Translations under genes and position numbers: made by a program
In this document: positions 42,643-49,858 of the stretch, piece after piece
How positions within the stretch are numbered: position 1 is the first letter of the stretch
Layout: every line of letters starts with the position of its first letter
Notes under the pieces: generated by a model
The model's database searches: none
Told to the model about the DNA's origin: nothing
Seen by the model: only the letters and a program-made list of their open reading frames with translations
NCBI GenBank assembly: GCA_027064525.1
Contig: JAMOPJ010000017.1
Span: forward strand, 1 to 55,378
Length of the DNA stretch: 55,378 nt
Source: Archaeoglobaceae archaeon
GTDB taxonomy: Archaea > Halobacteriota > Archaeoglobi > Archaeoglobales > Archaeoglobaceae
Reading direction: 5' to 3'

Positions 42643-43539
42643 TCATGCTAACACAATCAGCACCGCTATTAAGATCACATCTAAGATCAAAGTCACGATC
42701 GCATTCAGCACAACGATCTTAACGCCGAGCCTTCCGAAGAGAGAGATGTGCAGAGGTAGAGAATGTTTAACGAACCTCGTGGAGAACGTTATCACGTTTC
42801 CCAATATCAACCCAACGACAACCCATTTCGGGCTTAAAATTCCTCTTTCGAACATCCCAGCCGCCAACACGACTGCTGCTCTAACGTTGACGAATTCTAC
42901 AGCTGAGATGGTTATAACGTTTGGATCGAGAGGTAGAAATCCGAAGATCTCCTTAAAATTATCGAAGATGCCGTAGGCGGAGAGTATGCTTACGATAAAA
43001 TACGTTGCGGCCATTATTGGAATCACTCTCTTCAAATTTTCCCACGTAGATTTGAGAGGATCCACTCTTCTGTGTTCGATTTTCCGCTTCACGACTTCTC
43101 TCCGATCCCTCCACTTCAAAGCCAAGGCGAATCCTATAGCGGACTTGACCATTGCAACGAGCAATCTTAGAGCAGTATAGATGACACCAGCCCATCCCAA
43201 GATGGGTATGACGAAGGGGATAAAGAACGAATATATGTGGCTAAAAGTGGCTGGAAATGAGCTGAGGAACGATGCTGCTATAACCTCCTTCTCGTCGATC
43301 TTTTTCTCCTTCAGAGCCTGAGCGAGCATCGAGTAGGCAGCGACGGGACTTACGAAGCAGACAGCCACCGATGCGACGGTAATCTGATCCAAGTTTAGTT
43401 TGCTGAGGATGGGCTCTATCTTTGCCGAGATCTTTTCCATGATTCCCTTGTTTATCGAATACGAAACCAGATAGCTCGCTAAGGCAATTATCGGAATGGT
43501 GGATGCTAGAAATCTAAGCGTGTCGAGTAAGATATTCAT
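42643..43539 (-). CDS. nucleoside-recognition (Gate) domain membrane protein
   Basis: A 298-residue membrane protein with about eight spans. The PVAAYSMLAQALKEKKI and AASFLSSFPATFSHIYSFFI segments and the repeated gate-like halves match the nucleoside-recognition/Gate family related to spore maturation proteins and nucleoside transporters. Substrate unknown. It is followed by a small membrane protein that may form a two-component unit. Confidence 0.75.
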   Translation of the reverse strand: MNILLDTLRFLASTIPIIALASYLVSYSINKGIMEKISAKIEPILSKLNLDQITVASVAVCFVSPVAAYSMLAQALKEKKIDEKEVIAASFLSSFPATFSHIYSFFIPFVIPILGWAGVIYTALRLLVAMVKSAIGFALALKWRDRREVVKRKIEHRRVDPLKSTWENLKRVIPIMAATYFIVSILSAYGIFDNFKEIFGFLPLDPNVITISAVEFVNVRAAVVLAAGMFERGILSPKWVVVGLILGNVITFSTRFVKHSLPLHISLFGRLGVKIVVLNAIVTLILDVILIAVLIVLA

Positions 43540-43594
43540 TGGATAGCTATCTCGGAGGACAATTTATTAATTCTGCTGACTACACTACATTACG

Positions 43595-44050
43595 ATGGAT
43601 CTTGAGGATGCGGTTCTGCTGGCCATTGCCAAAGGCTTAAACGATCCTAAAAGGATAGCTAAAAAGTTGAACGTCAGAATTGAGGACATCAAATTTGCAA
43701 TAGATAGTTTGGAAGCTAAGGGGCTGATAGTCAGGAAAACCAAGGGTTTGATATTCAAGAAGGAGATCTACGAACTTACTAAGGAGGGTTTCGAGCGGGT
43801 AGAGAGGATTAGGGAGGAATTGAGGAAGGTAGCCGACGAGTTTAAAACTGCATACGAATCTGGAGATAGGGAGAGACTGAGGATGCTTTACCAAGATTAT
43901 TACTATTTCATTCCACTCATGGTCACTTTTGGTCTGCTCGATCTAATCTGGCTCAGCACACTTTTGAGCGATTTTAATATGGTTGGGGATCTGAGTGACA
44001 CCGAACTTGATGACATCGATGCTGATTTCGACTTCGATATGGAGTTCTAA
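43595..44050 (+). CDS. winged-helix protein with acidic C-terminus
   Basis: 151 residues. Residues 1-75 are a winged helix-turn-helix (DPKRIAKKLNVRIEDIKFAI and IYELTKEGFERV). The middle is a helix, then a hydrophobic stretch (FIPLMVTFGLLDLIWLSTLL) that could be a membrane span or protein contact. The end is strongly acidic (DTELDDIDADFDFDMEF). It is probably a transcription regulator or a membrane-associated wHTH protein. A TATA-like TTTATTAA about 26 bases upstream suggests a leaderless mRNA. It is the last host gene before the provirus. Confidence 0.7.
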   Translation: MDLEDAVLLAIAKGLNDPKRIAKKLNVRIEDIKFAIDSLEAKGLIVRKTKGLIFKKEIYELTKEGFERVERIREELRKVADEFKTAYESGDRERLRMLYQDYYYFIPLMVTFGLLDLIWLSTLLSDFNMVGDLSDTELDDIDADFDFDMEF

Positions 44051-44108
44051 TCTTTGTTCGAGACGCATTCTATATCTATTAATTAATCAAGATTGTATTT
44101 AAATAATT

Positions 44109-44324
44109 TCAATTACCATGAGAGTCTGAATAACAGTGCGGGGGGAGGGATTTGAACCCTCGAACCCCTTCGGGACGGGACCCTAAATCCCTATTACCCC
44201 TTGAATCTACCTCTTTTAACGCTTCTTTGATAGCTTTTTCGAGTAATTGGGAAAGATTAAGCTTATTCTTTTTTGCTTTAGCGAGAAGCTCAGGATCAAT
44301 GCAAACGCTAGTTCTCTTCTTCAT
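44109..44324 (-). CDS. CcdA/RHH-like small DNA-binding protein reading through the att site
   Basis: 71 residues from ATG 44324, preceded by AAAAGAGGTGAAATA. Residues 1-40 (KKRTSVCIDPELLAKAKKNK then LNLSQLLEKAIKEAL) match CcdA/ribbon-helix-helix antitoxins. Residues from about 43 onward are translated from the tRNA-Leu fragment of the attachment site and the last nine from host DNA. In the excised virus the tail would be different. No toxin-like gene is immediately adjacent. Confidence 0.65.
   Translation of the reverse strand: MKKRTSVCIDPELLAKAKKNKLNLSQLLEKAIKEALKEVDSRGNRDLGSRPEGVRGFKSLPPHCYSDSHGN
44137..44191 (-). repeat. provirus left attachment site: tRNA-Leu 3' fragment
   Basis: On the complement the sequence reads as the 3' part of a class II tRNA: anticodon arm GGGA-TTTAGGG-TCCC (UAG anticodon, leucine), long variable arm CCC-GAA-GGG, T arm GAGGG-TTCAAAT-CCCTC, acceptor strand and discriminator A; CCA is not encoded. 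The 5' half is missing and the sequence to the right is viral. This is the duplicated core left when an element recombines into the anticodon-to-3' end of a tRNA gene; the intact tRNA should lie at the right end of the provirus, outside the window. Confidence 0.85.
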
Positions 44325-44352
44325 TATTTCACCTCTTTTATTTATATAATCT

Positions 44353-44691
44353 TTAATAATCTGGATCGAGCAGCATGCCTTGAACCTCAACTAACCCAAG
44401 TTCAGCTTTGACCTTCTCGAGAATCTCATCGATAAACTTCTCTGGAATCCCGTAAACTATCGCAATCAACTCTCTCAACTGATCAATAGAATTGCCATCT
44501 TCTATCCAGGCCTTGACAGATTTCATAATATCATGAACGAGATCTTCTTCATCCACAATCTCAATTATGTCAGCATTCTTGATTACGTAAGTGTAGAACT
44601 CGCCATAATCGTCAAACCACCTATTCTCAAGTGCATGGATCACAACTCTCATCCACTTCCGGGGCTTTGAACCCGGAATTGGAAGGAACAC
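44353..44691 (-). CDS. hypothetical proviral protein
   Basis: 112 residues, acidic, predicted helical (DIVEIVDEEDL-like segments; WIEDGNSIDQLRELIAIVYG). The start is GTG 44691 after GGTGAAACC; a TATA-like TTTATAAGG about 20 bases further is shared with a divergent small gene. It precedes the RHH-like gene by 28 bases on the same strand. No family recognised. Confidence 0.55.
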   Translation of the reverse strand: MFLPIPGSKPRKWMRVVIHALENRWFDDYGEFYTYVIKNADIIEIVDEEDLVHDIMKSVKAWIEDGNSIDQLRELIAIVYGIPEKFIDEILEKVKAELGLVEVQGMLLDPDY

Positions 44692-44734
44692 GGTTTCACC
44701 AGCCTTATAAAGTCAAAACCATTGTAAAAAAACC

Positions 44735-44884
44735 ATGGAGGTTAGACATCTAAAAGCAATCGTGAAACCAAAGAAAATCTGTATCTCTCAACTCACCATC
44801 GAATTTGAGTTAGAAATTCCTGGCTTAGGTTCAAGAACCTGCAAAACGACCCTTGATGTAAATTATGAAATCCCTATAACTTGA
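44735..44884 (+). CDS. possible 49-residue proviral protein
   Basis: A small frame beginning MEVRHLKAIVKPKKICISQL and ending YEIPIT. Alternating hydrophobic residues (ISQLTIEFELEIPG) suggest a beta sheet. It is divergent from the 44691 gene over a spacer with CTTATAAAG; the last 11 bases overlap the convergent zinc-ribbon gene. Confidence 0.4.
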   Translation: MEVRHLKAIVKPKKICISQLTIEFELEIPGLGSRTCKTTLDVNYEIPIT

Positions 44885-45146
44885 GGTTCTTTAACATCTT
44901 GTCGATCTCAGATTTTACGTATTCGTAGACTTCCTTCTCTAACTTTTTTATAGCTTCTTTATATTCTTTTGGTGGTTCTGGTTTTATCTGCCTTCCACAG
45001 TTTGGACATGTCGTTTTTAAATCCTCTAATAGAATCTCAGGTTTATCCCAAAATTCTCGTTTGCAAAGTGGGCATTTATACTTTATTCGCCCTTCATCAT
45101 CTGTCGGAATCCTAACTTCTATCCTCTTAGGTATTTTTTTACTCAG
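44874..45146 (-). CDS. zinc-ribbon protein with non-canonical start
   Basis: A 90-codon frame encodes two Cys pairs, YKCPLCKREFW and TTCPNCGRQIK, 20-odd residues apart, then a charged helix (EAIKKLEKEVYEYVKSEIDK). This is a clear zinc ribbon, perhaps a DNA- or RNA-binding viral protein. No ATG, GTG or TTG is in frame between the stop of the upstream gene and the conserved part. The best start is CTG at 45146, three bases after GGGGGTGATGAA. The gene would be missed by standard callers. Confidence 0.6.
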   Translation of the reverse strand: MSKKIPKRIEVRIPTDDEGRIKYKCPLCKREFWDKPEILLEDLKTTCPNCGRQIKPEPPKEYKEAIKKLEKEVYEYVKSEIDKMLKNLKL

Positions 45147-45164
45147 TTCATCACCCCCTACACC

Positions 45165-45434
45165 TTAATCAACATCTACCTCCTTCTGAGAAACGTGAAT
45201 AGCGTTCTTAATCCTCTCTTCTGCTTTTTCTGGTGGCTTCTTGGGTTTTAGCTTACCCTGAGCTTCAAACTCTGCAAGCATTTTTGCAATTGCCCAACGA
45301 ACAGCATCTAAAACATTAGAAAAGTATCCCACTTTCACAAGCTCTTCAAGTTGTTCTTTGATATATGGCGACACGCTTATGTTTAATTGTTCAGATTTTC
45401 TTTTAGTTTTTGGATCTAATGCGGCTTTACTCAC
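45165..45434 (-). CDS. ribbon-helix-helix-like proviral protein
   Basis: 89 residues. The N-terminal half (SEQLNISVSPYIKEQLEELV then GYFSNVLDAVRWAIAKML) fits a ribbon-helix-helix DNA-binding domain. The C-terminal tail is basic and Pro-rich (KLKPKKPPEKAEERIKNAI). Start GTG 45434 follows AGGTGAAATAAC. Probable regulator in the leftward cluster. Confidence 0.6.
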   Translation of the reverse strand: MSKAALDPKTKRKSEQLNISVSPYIKEQLEELVKVGYFSNVLDAVRWAIAKMLAEFEAQGKLKPKKPPEKAEERIKNAIHVSQKEVDVD

Positions 45435-45459
45435 GTTATTTCACCTAAAAATTTTAATT

Positions 45460-45711
45460 TTAAAATTTACTATATTGAACCGAAATAGTTCCATTTTTCT
45501 GATAAGATTCATAATTGACTATTGGTATAATTTCAACTGCTGAATCAAATATAGCAGATAATTCTGAATCATCTACATTTTTTTCTATGGAAACAATAGC
45601 AAACGCTTTAGGTTGTTTGCACCCTAAAGCCACGTAATATCCCTCTAATTTCATACCCTCAGGCAGATTTCCTAAATCCGAAACTTTGTTAAAAAACATT
45701 AGAAATTTCAA
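45460..45711 (-). CDS. DUF3303-like small protein
   Basis: 83 residues with a start and pattern (KFLMFFNKV ... KPKAFAIVSIEKNVDD ... AVEIIPIVNYES) like the ferredoxin-fold DUF3303 stress-response barrel proteins. Start TTG 45711 follows GGAGGTGGTAAG. Function unknown; 25 bases separate it from the RHH gene downstream. Confidence 0.6.
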   Translation of the reverse strand: MKFLMFFNKVSDLGNLPEGMKLEGYYVALGCKQPKAFAIVSIEKNVDDSELSAIFDSAVEIIPIVNYESYQKNGTISVQYSKF

Positions 45712-45726
45712 CTTACCACCTCCAAC

Positions 45727-45900
45727 TTAGCCTTCCACTCCTATTTTTTTAATCTGGAGAAGATGCGATCTGATAGCCTCTTTTACAAATTCAGAAATCG
45801 ATGAATAACCATACTTTCGTGATTCAACGACTTTTCTTATCTCATCTGCCAACTCATTTGGGATTGATATATTCGTATATCCCGTTTTCTTGCTTGCCAT
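45727..45900 (-). CDS. 57-residue ribbon-helix-helix protein
   Basis: MASKKTGYTNISIPNELADE then IRKVVESRKYGYSSISEFVK and EAIRSHLLQ: a complete short RHH domain (beta strand, two helices) as in archaeal virus regulators. ATG 45900 is preferred; an in-frame ATG at 45906 is possible. A TATA-like CATTATATATC lies just upstream. It is divergent from a second RHH gene, with about 97 bases between starts. Confidence 0.7.
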   Translation of the reverse strand: MASKKTGYTNISIPNELADEIRKVVESRKYGYSSISEFVKEAIRSHLLQIKKIGVEG

Positions 45901-45969
45901 ATACATGATATATAATGTATTAGTAATTTAAAATTATTCACGGATTTGTCGTGCATCAATGCGTAAAGC

Positions 45970-45978
45970 TTATATATT
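45970..45978 (+). promoter_or_regulatory. TATA box of the rightward proviral operon
   Basis: TTATATATT is centred about 25 bases before ATG 45998, consistent with a leaderless first gene. The spacer between the two divergent RHH genes (45901-45997) is the natural place for their operators. Confidence 0.55.
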
Positions 45979-45997
45979 TTTAAATCAAATATCACGC

Positions 45998-46201
45998 ATG
46001 GATACACGAAATCACGTTAGTATCAGTCTACCAAAAACACTAATACAAAAGATTAGACAAGCGATTAAGCAACATCCAGACTATTCTTCAATTGCAGAGT
46101 TCGTAAAAGACGCTGTTCGCAGAAGACTTGAAGAATTGGGCTGTTATGACGACGAAATCATCGACGCCAACAACTGTGATGCGGAGGTGTTGGAGAGATG
46201 A
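45998..46201 (+). CDS. ribbon-helix-helix regulator, first gene of the proviral operon
   Basis: 67 residues from ATG 45998. RHH pattern HVSISLPKTLIQKIRQAIKQ then SSIAEFVKDAVRRRLEEL; the C-terminal tail is acidic with two Cys. The upstream in-frame ATG at 45959 is rejected because the TATA box lies between the two codons. It resembles the divergent RHH protein and may repress the same intergenic region. It overlaps the next gene by four bases. Confidence 0.65.
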   Translation: MDTRNHVSISLPKTLIQKIRQAIKQHPDYSSIAEFVKDAVRRRLEELGCYDDEIIDANNCDAEVLER

Positions 46202-46404
46202 GGACGGGAAAGATTGTAATCGAACCGGGGAACGGACAGCTCAAGATTACGATAATCGGCAAGAAGGCTGTGCTTGGCGGTAGGAAGCCAATAACCCTTG
46301 ATCAGCTCAAGAACATCGACATCAACGAGGCAGGGATCTTGGACTTGGAAGTTCCGAACAGCTACGATCTGAACGAGCTGAAATCTCTCTTATTAAGGAG
46401 GTGA
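46198..46404 (+). CDS. small hypothetical proviral protein
   Basis: 68 residues. A short beta-rich start (KIVIEPGNGQLKITIIGKKA) is followed by a helix-forming end (DLNELKSLLLRR). The ATG overlaps the preceding stop (ATGA). No family recognised; part of the rightward operon. Confidence 0.55.
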   Translation: MRTGKIVIEPGNGQLKITIIGKKAVLGGRKPITLDQLKNIDINEAGILDLEVPNSYDLNELKSLLLRR

Positions 46405-46409
46405 TTTTG

Positions 46410-46979
46410 GTGGGTTGGTTAGATTATTACAGGTTGCTGGAAAAGTATGACGGCGATCTCAGCAAAGCTACACCTGAAGAGTTAGAAGCGGCTGCAAGAG
46501 CTAATCCCAACGATCCTGCCACAGCTTTGCAGATTGCAATGGAGAAATATGAAGCTGGGAAGAAGGAAAAAATGCTTAAAGAGTATGGAATTGTCTTGGA
46601 TAGGGTAATAAGTAGAAATATCTGGAAACTTATCGAACCACATATAAACGCACTATTCAACGGCAGCTCCATTGAAGATTATCACGTTTACGAGCTTGAT
46701 GCTAAGGCACAGGAAATTATAGCATTCTTAAATAATGCAGATATGGAAACTGAATACATTTATATAAATGACAATGTTTTGTATGACACTCTTGATATCA
46801 GCCTTGCTAAAAAATATGATCCTGTATATCTGACATTCATAACAACAGATGTCTTGCTTCTAAAAATGCTTAGAGATAGGGCTAATAACGATGGACTTAT
46901 CCCGATCTCAGATGTAATTGAAATTGTAGAATCCTATAGACTTCTAAAAATGCTAAGTGCCATTTCTGACGTTTCTTAA
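46410..46979 (+). CDS. hypothetical helical proviral protein
   Basis: About 189 residues, mostly helical, with ANPNDPATALQIAMEKYEAG near the start that resembles a TPR-like helix pair. The start is GTG 46410 (or TTG 46407); AAGGAGGTG at 46395-46403 gives proper spacing for GTG 46410. No family recognised. Confidence 0.55.
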   Translation: MGWLDYYRLLEKYDGDLSKATPEELEAAARANPNDPATALQIAMEKYEAGKKEKMLKEYGIVLDRVISRNIWKLIEPHINALFNGSSIEDYHVYELDAKAQEIIAFLNNADMETEYIYINDNVLYDTLDISLAKKYDPVYLTFITTDVLLLKMLRDRANNDGLIPISDVIEIVESYRLLKMLSAISDVS

Positions 46980-47005
46980 TTTTTTATTTTGGAGGTGAGC
47001 TTGCC

Positions 47006-47251
47006 ATGCCTGAAAAGTTGGAGTTTGAGTGTAAGGTTAAGGAAATAACGAGATCAGAGAAGACATTGAAAAGCAAGGGCGATACAGACATCAACAAGAT
47101 CGTTCTTGAGGGCGAACTCGCTGATAATCCAGATATCGAGATTAAGGTTACCATAAAGTCAGAGGAAGAAGAACTCAACGGTTTCGCATTGAAGCAGGGT
47201 TTCAAGGTTGTCATAGTTCCTCTCGATTCTAAGCTCGACGATTTTGAGTGA
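47006..47251 (+). CDS. small beta-rich proviral protein
   Basis: 81 residues with regular alternating strands (LEFECKVKEITRS, IEIKVTIKSEEEEL, FKVVIVPLDSK), compatible with a small beta barrel or OB-like fold. ATG 47006 follows GGAGGTGAGCTTGCC. A nucleic-acid-binding role is possible but unproven. Confidence 0.55.
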   Translation: MPEKLEFECKVKEITRSEKTLKSKGDTDINKIVLEGELADNPDIEIKVTIKSEEEELNGFALKQGFKVVIVPLDSKLDDFE

Positions 47252-47262
47252 GGTGTTTTGCG

Positions 47263-47460
47263 ATGGGTAAGGATATTGTGGGATATTTACAGGTAGAAGA
47301 CGACAACGATATTACAGATCCAACAACAGTTAACATAAGCATCGAAAAAACTGGAGAGCTAACTGGAAATTGCTTAATAATACAATATGAGGGAACGAAG
47401 CTAATTTTCGACGTGAAGGAGTTCTTGAATGCTGTTTTAGACGAACTATTAGAGGGGTGA
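47263..47460 (+). CDS. small beta-rich proviral protein
   Basis: 65 residues from ATG 47263 (GAGGTG just upstream; an in-frame GTG at 47248 lies inside that site). Strands such as TTVNISIEKTG and CLIIQYEGTKLIFDV and a final helix. It may be related in fold to its upstream neighbour; no family recognised. Confidence 0.5.
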   Translation: MGKDIVGYLQVEDDNDITDPTTVNISIEKTGELTGNCLIIQYEGTKLIFDVKEFLNAVLDELLEG

Positions 47461-47467
47461 CATCTAA

Positions 47468-47734
47468 ATGGCTATACTCATTGTTGAATCAAGGCTAATA
47501 GTTACGAACCATATAAGGGAGGTTTATCCAGCACCGCCAAACAGAATAGTATTCCACTATACCGATGGAAGTCCGGTTGATGTTTATCTCCCAGAAAATA
47601 TAGATATCCGTGCTCTAATTCGGGAGCTTGCGGAACTGTGGTTTTCCAATAGAGTGATTCACTTTGACAGTTGGGTTAAGAAGTTCAAGAAGGCAGAATC
47701 AGATTCTCTTTTGGCAGGTGATGAGGGTGATTAG
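47468..47734 (+). CDS. small hypothetical proviral protein
   Basis: 88 residues, start ATG 47468 eight bases after the previous stop (GGGGTGACATCTAA). The central part (RIVFHYTDGSPVDVYLPENI) is strand-rich; the end is helical and acidic. Its 3' end overlaps the next gene. No family recognised. Confidence 0.5.
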   Translation: MAILIVESRLIVTNHIREVYPAPPNRIVFHYTDGSPVDVYLPENIDIRALIRELAELWFSNRVIHFDSWVKKFKKAESDSLLAGDEGD

Positions 47735-48344
47735 TCAAATTTCGAGAAGGGTTAAGATCTTAGCAGAAGGATTCGATGCTCTTGAGCTTGCAAGGACGAA
47801 GTTCGATGCCATTGGGATCGATGATGCCGTCGAAATCATCGAGAAAGCGATGATTGACATTCACAACCTCATTTTTGGTAAGCCGATTGAACGAGAAGAA
47901 CCGGAACTTAAGACGCTCGAAGAAGTAGCTGAAGATAATTTGATCTGGATCGAAATTAACGAGAGAGTAAGATACGCTTATGATGAGAAAAACGACGAAT
48001 TCATCTTGCAGCATAAGAAAGCTGGAGAAGGCTACAAGACTCTCAAGAAGTGGAAATTCGAGGATTTGAAGAAAATATTTGACGCTTTGCCGGATCGTGC
48101 TACAGTTGACGATATCCGTGAGATTGCAAAAGCAATCGGGGTTAGCACCGGTAATATGGAGAACTATCTTATCAGGGTTTTCACACACATCAAGTTTGGT
48201 TGTGATCTTACCACTCAGCAGACTGGTGGACATCCAAAACTACTTCTGATCAAGAATCCAGAAGGAGACTTCAGCTTAGCTGAAGAGAACAGACGAAGAC
48301 TTGAGCAGGAGCGGGAAGTCATAGGGAATATGTATTCTCCGTGA
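47721..48344 (+). CDS. hypothetical proviral protein with possible helix-turn-helix
   Basis: About 208 residues from ATG 47721 (or GTG 47727, next to the GGTGATGAGG site). A charged helical first half is followed by ATVDDIREIAKAIGVSTGNM then ENYLIRVF, which resembles a helix-turn-helix. The final segment is charged. No family recognised; its position among small early genes suggests a regulator or adaptor. Confidence 0.5.
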   Translation: MRVISQISRRVKILAEGFDALELARTKFDAIGIDDAVEIIEKAMIDIHNLIFGKPIEREEPELKTLEEVAEDNLIWIEINERVRYAYDEKNDEFILQHKKAGEGYKTLKKWKFEDLKKIFDALPDRATVDDIREIAKAIGVSTGNMENYLIRVFTHIKFGCDLTTQQTGGHPKLLLIKNPEGDFSLAEENRRRLEQEREVIGNMYSP

Positions 48345-48354
48345 GGTGATTCCT

Positions 48355-48546
48355 ATGCGTGCATTTTCTATTTTTAGACAGAAGCAACAGTATAAGCAAA
48401 AGCAACAGCAATTAGAGCGTTGTTTTAACTGCAAAGCTTTCAAGCCAGTGCCTTATGCTGAAGATCGAAGCTGGTGTGCTTACAAGAGAAGAGAAGTTTC
48501 GGGAAATGGCAGATGCCATAAGTGGGTGGAGGATGAGAAGCGATGA
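48355..48546 (+). CDS. small Cys-rich (zinc-binding) proviral protein
   Basis: 63 residues. A Gln/Lys-rich helix (RQKQQYKQKQQQLE) precedes Cys residues CFNCKAF, WCAYKRR and GRCHKWV, consistent with a single zinc site. ATG 48355 follows GTGAGGTGATTCCT. The gene end overlaps the exonuclease gene start by four bases (ATGA), so the two may work together. Confidence 0.55.
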   Translation: MRAFSIFRQKQQYKQKQQQLERCFNCKAFKPVPYAEDRSWCAYKRREVSGNGRCHKWVEDEKR

Positions 48547-49253
48547 GATTCGTTCGCTTTTATCCAATATTTTTTGACATTGAAACTACAGGGCTAAAGC
48601 CCTTGGAAGATAAGATCGCAGCAATTGGTATTCACGTAAATAGCGAGATTTTCGAAGATGAAAATGAAATAGTCACAGATACTAAGATTTGGCTTGCTGA
48701 AGGAGATGATGGAAAGCACAGCGAGGAGAAAGAGCTTGAAGCTCTGCTTGAGTTTGGCGATATCATACAGAATCTAATACGGTTCCATAGAGATGATGGT
48801 CAAACTCTCTTACTCGTTGGATATAACATCGGCTTCGATTTAGGCTTCATCTCGGCGAGAGGTGCGATCTTATATCAGAGATATCCAAAGTTTGGAGATC
48901 CTGCTATAAAGCAGATTCTTAGAGTGAAAAGTGTTCGAAGTTTGGCCGGACTTCTTAGAGAGCTTCCGAGAGTTGATCTAATGCATGTAATAAGCAGATA
49001 CTGGCTCAATACGAACAAGCATGTGAAAATGAAGGATGTTTGCTCAGCTTTAGGGATTAATTATGACGACTGTGATGGATCCAAGATTCCAGAGCTCGTT
49101 GAAGAGGGTAACTGGGTTGCGGTTGAAGAGCACCTGAAAGCTGATCTCTACAGACTAAGCAATCTGTATGGAATTCTAAAATCTCAAGGGCTGATTGCTC
49201 ACAATTTGCGTGTGAGATACAATCTTTTCGATTGTGAGGTTGATTTGCTATGA
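48543..49253 (+). CDS. DnaQ-like DEDD 3'-5' exonuclease
   Basis: 236 residues with ExoI IFFDIETTGLKP (D and E ligands), ExoII LLVGYNIGFDLGF (D) and ExoIII EEHLKADLYRL (H-x3-D). This is the DEDDh/y-type exonuclease fold also found in polymerase proofreading domains and viral exonucleases. It probably trims DNA or RNA during viral replication or recombination. It overlaps the next (nuclease) gene by four bases. Confidence 0.75.
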   Translation: MRFVRFYPIFFDIETTGLKPLEDKIAAIGIHVNSEIFEDENEIVTDTKIWLAEGDDGKHSEEKELEALLEFGDIIQNLIRFHRDDGQTLLLVGYNIGFDLGFISARGAILYQRYPKFGDPAIKQILRVKSVRSLAGLLRELPRVDLMHVISRYWLNTNKHVKMKDVCSALGINYDDCDGSKIPELVEEGNWVAVEEHLKADLYRLSNLYGILKSQGLIAHNLRVRYNLFDCEVDLL

Positions 49254-49807
49254 TCAAGCCCGTCTCAATCCCACTTGATGCTAAATTCGTGCAAGATGCT
49301 GCTTATTACGCCTATATCACGGTCTTTGACTCATTTAAGCAAGGATTCCGACCAAGATTTGGAAATGGAGGTTTAGTCAAGCACATGCTTGGAAAGATCG
49401 GAGAGCTGGCATTTTTCAGATTCTGCCTTGAGAATGGAATCGCAGTTAAACATACTCCGTTCAGGAACGACTATTCCAAGCTCAACGGGCAGGATGATTT
49501 CGTTGTCAGTATTATGGGGATTGATAAGGTCGTAGAAGTTAAGACGCAGACAATTAAGAACCTGCTTGAGCCGGATGAGATGCTCAAGCTTTTCTACAAC
49601 AAAGCTCAATTCGATCAGAAGCCGGATCGGGATTTCATTGTTGTCTTTGCTGGTGTGAATCCTCAAGTCACACAGGTTGCTTTACTCGGATGGATCCATG
49701 CAGAGAAGATTGCCAAAGCATTCATAAATGACAAACTCAAAAGTCCAGCTTACGCTATTCCAATAAGCTGGCTTAAGCCCATGGAGATGTTCTTGGAGGT
49801 GCGTTAA
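49250..49807 (+). CDS. PD-(D/E)XK-family nuclease
   Basis: 185 residues. The restriction-endonuclease-like core is visible: GKIGELAFFRF (helix with Glu), DDFVVSI (Asp of the PD motif) and VVEVKTQT (E-x-K). The fold is used in viral recombination exonucleases, Holliday-junction resolvases and restriction enzymes; a recombination or end-processing role fits its place between an exonuclease and PCNA. The exact substrate is unknown. Confidence 0.65.
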   Translation: MIKPVSIPLDAKFVQDAAYYAYITVFDSFKQGFRPRFGNGGLVKHMLGKIGELAFFRFCLENGIAVKHTPFRNDYSKLNGQDDFVVSIMGIDKVVEVKTQTIKNLLEPDEMLKLFYNKAQFDQKPDRDFIVVFAGVNPQVTQVALLGWIHAEKIAKAFINDKLKSPAYAIPISWLKPMEMFLEVR

Positions 49808-49858
49808 GAGTTATGCTTCATTTTTATTTTTTTGTTTAAAATTTAGGAGGTGTTATGT

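Noticed and set aside
44650-44690. T-arm-like sequence (CCGGGTTCAAAGCCCCGG, complement)
   Set aside because: The loop is one base too long for a T arm, and no tRNA body surrounds it; it lies inside a coding frame.
45959-45997. Upstream ATG 45959 as start of the RHH gene
   Set aside because: A TATA box lies between it and ATG 45998, so transcription should begin at the later codon.
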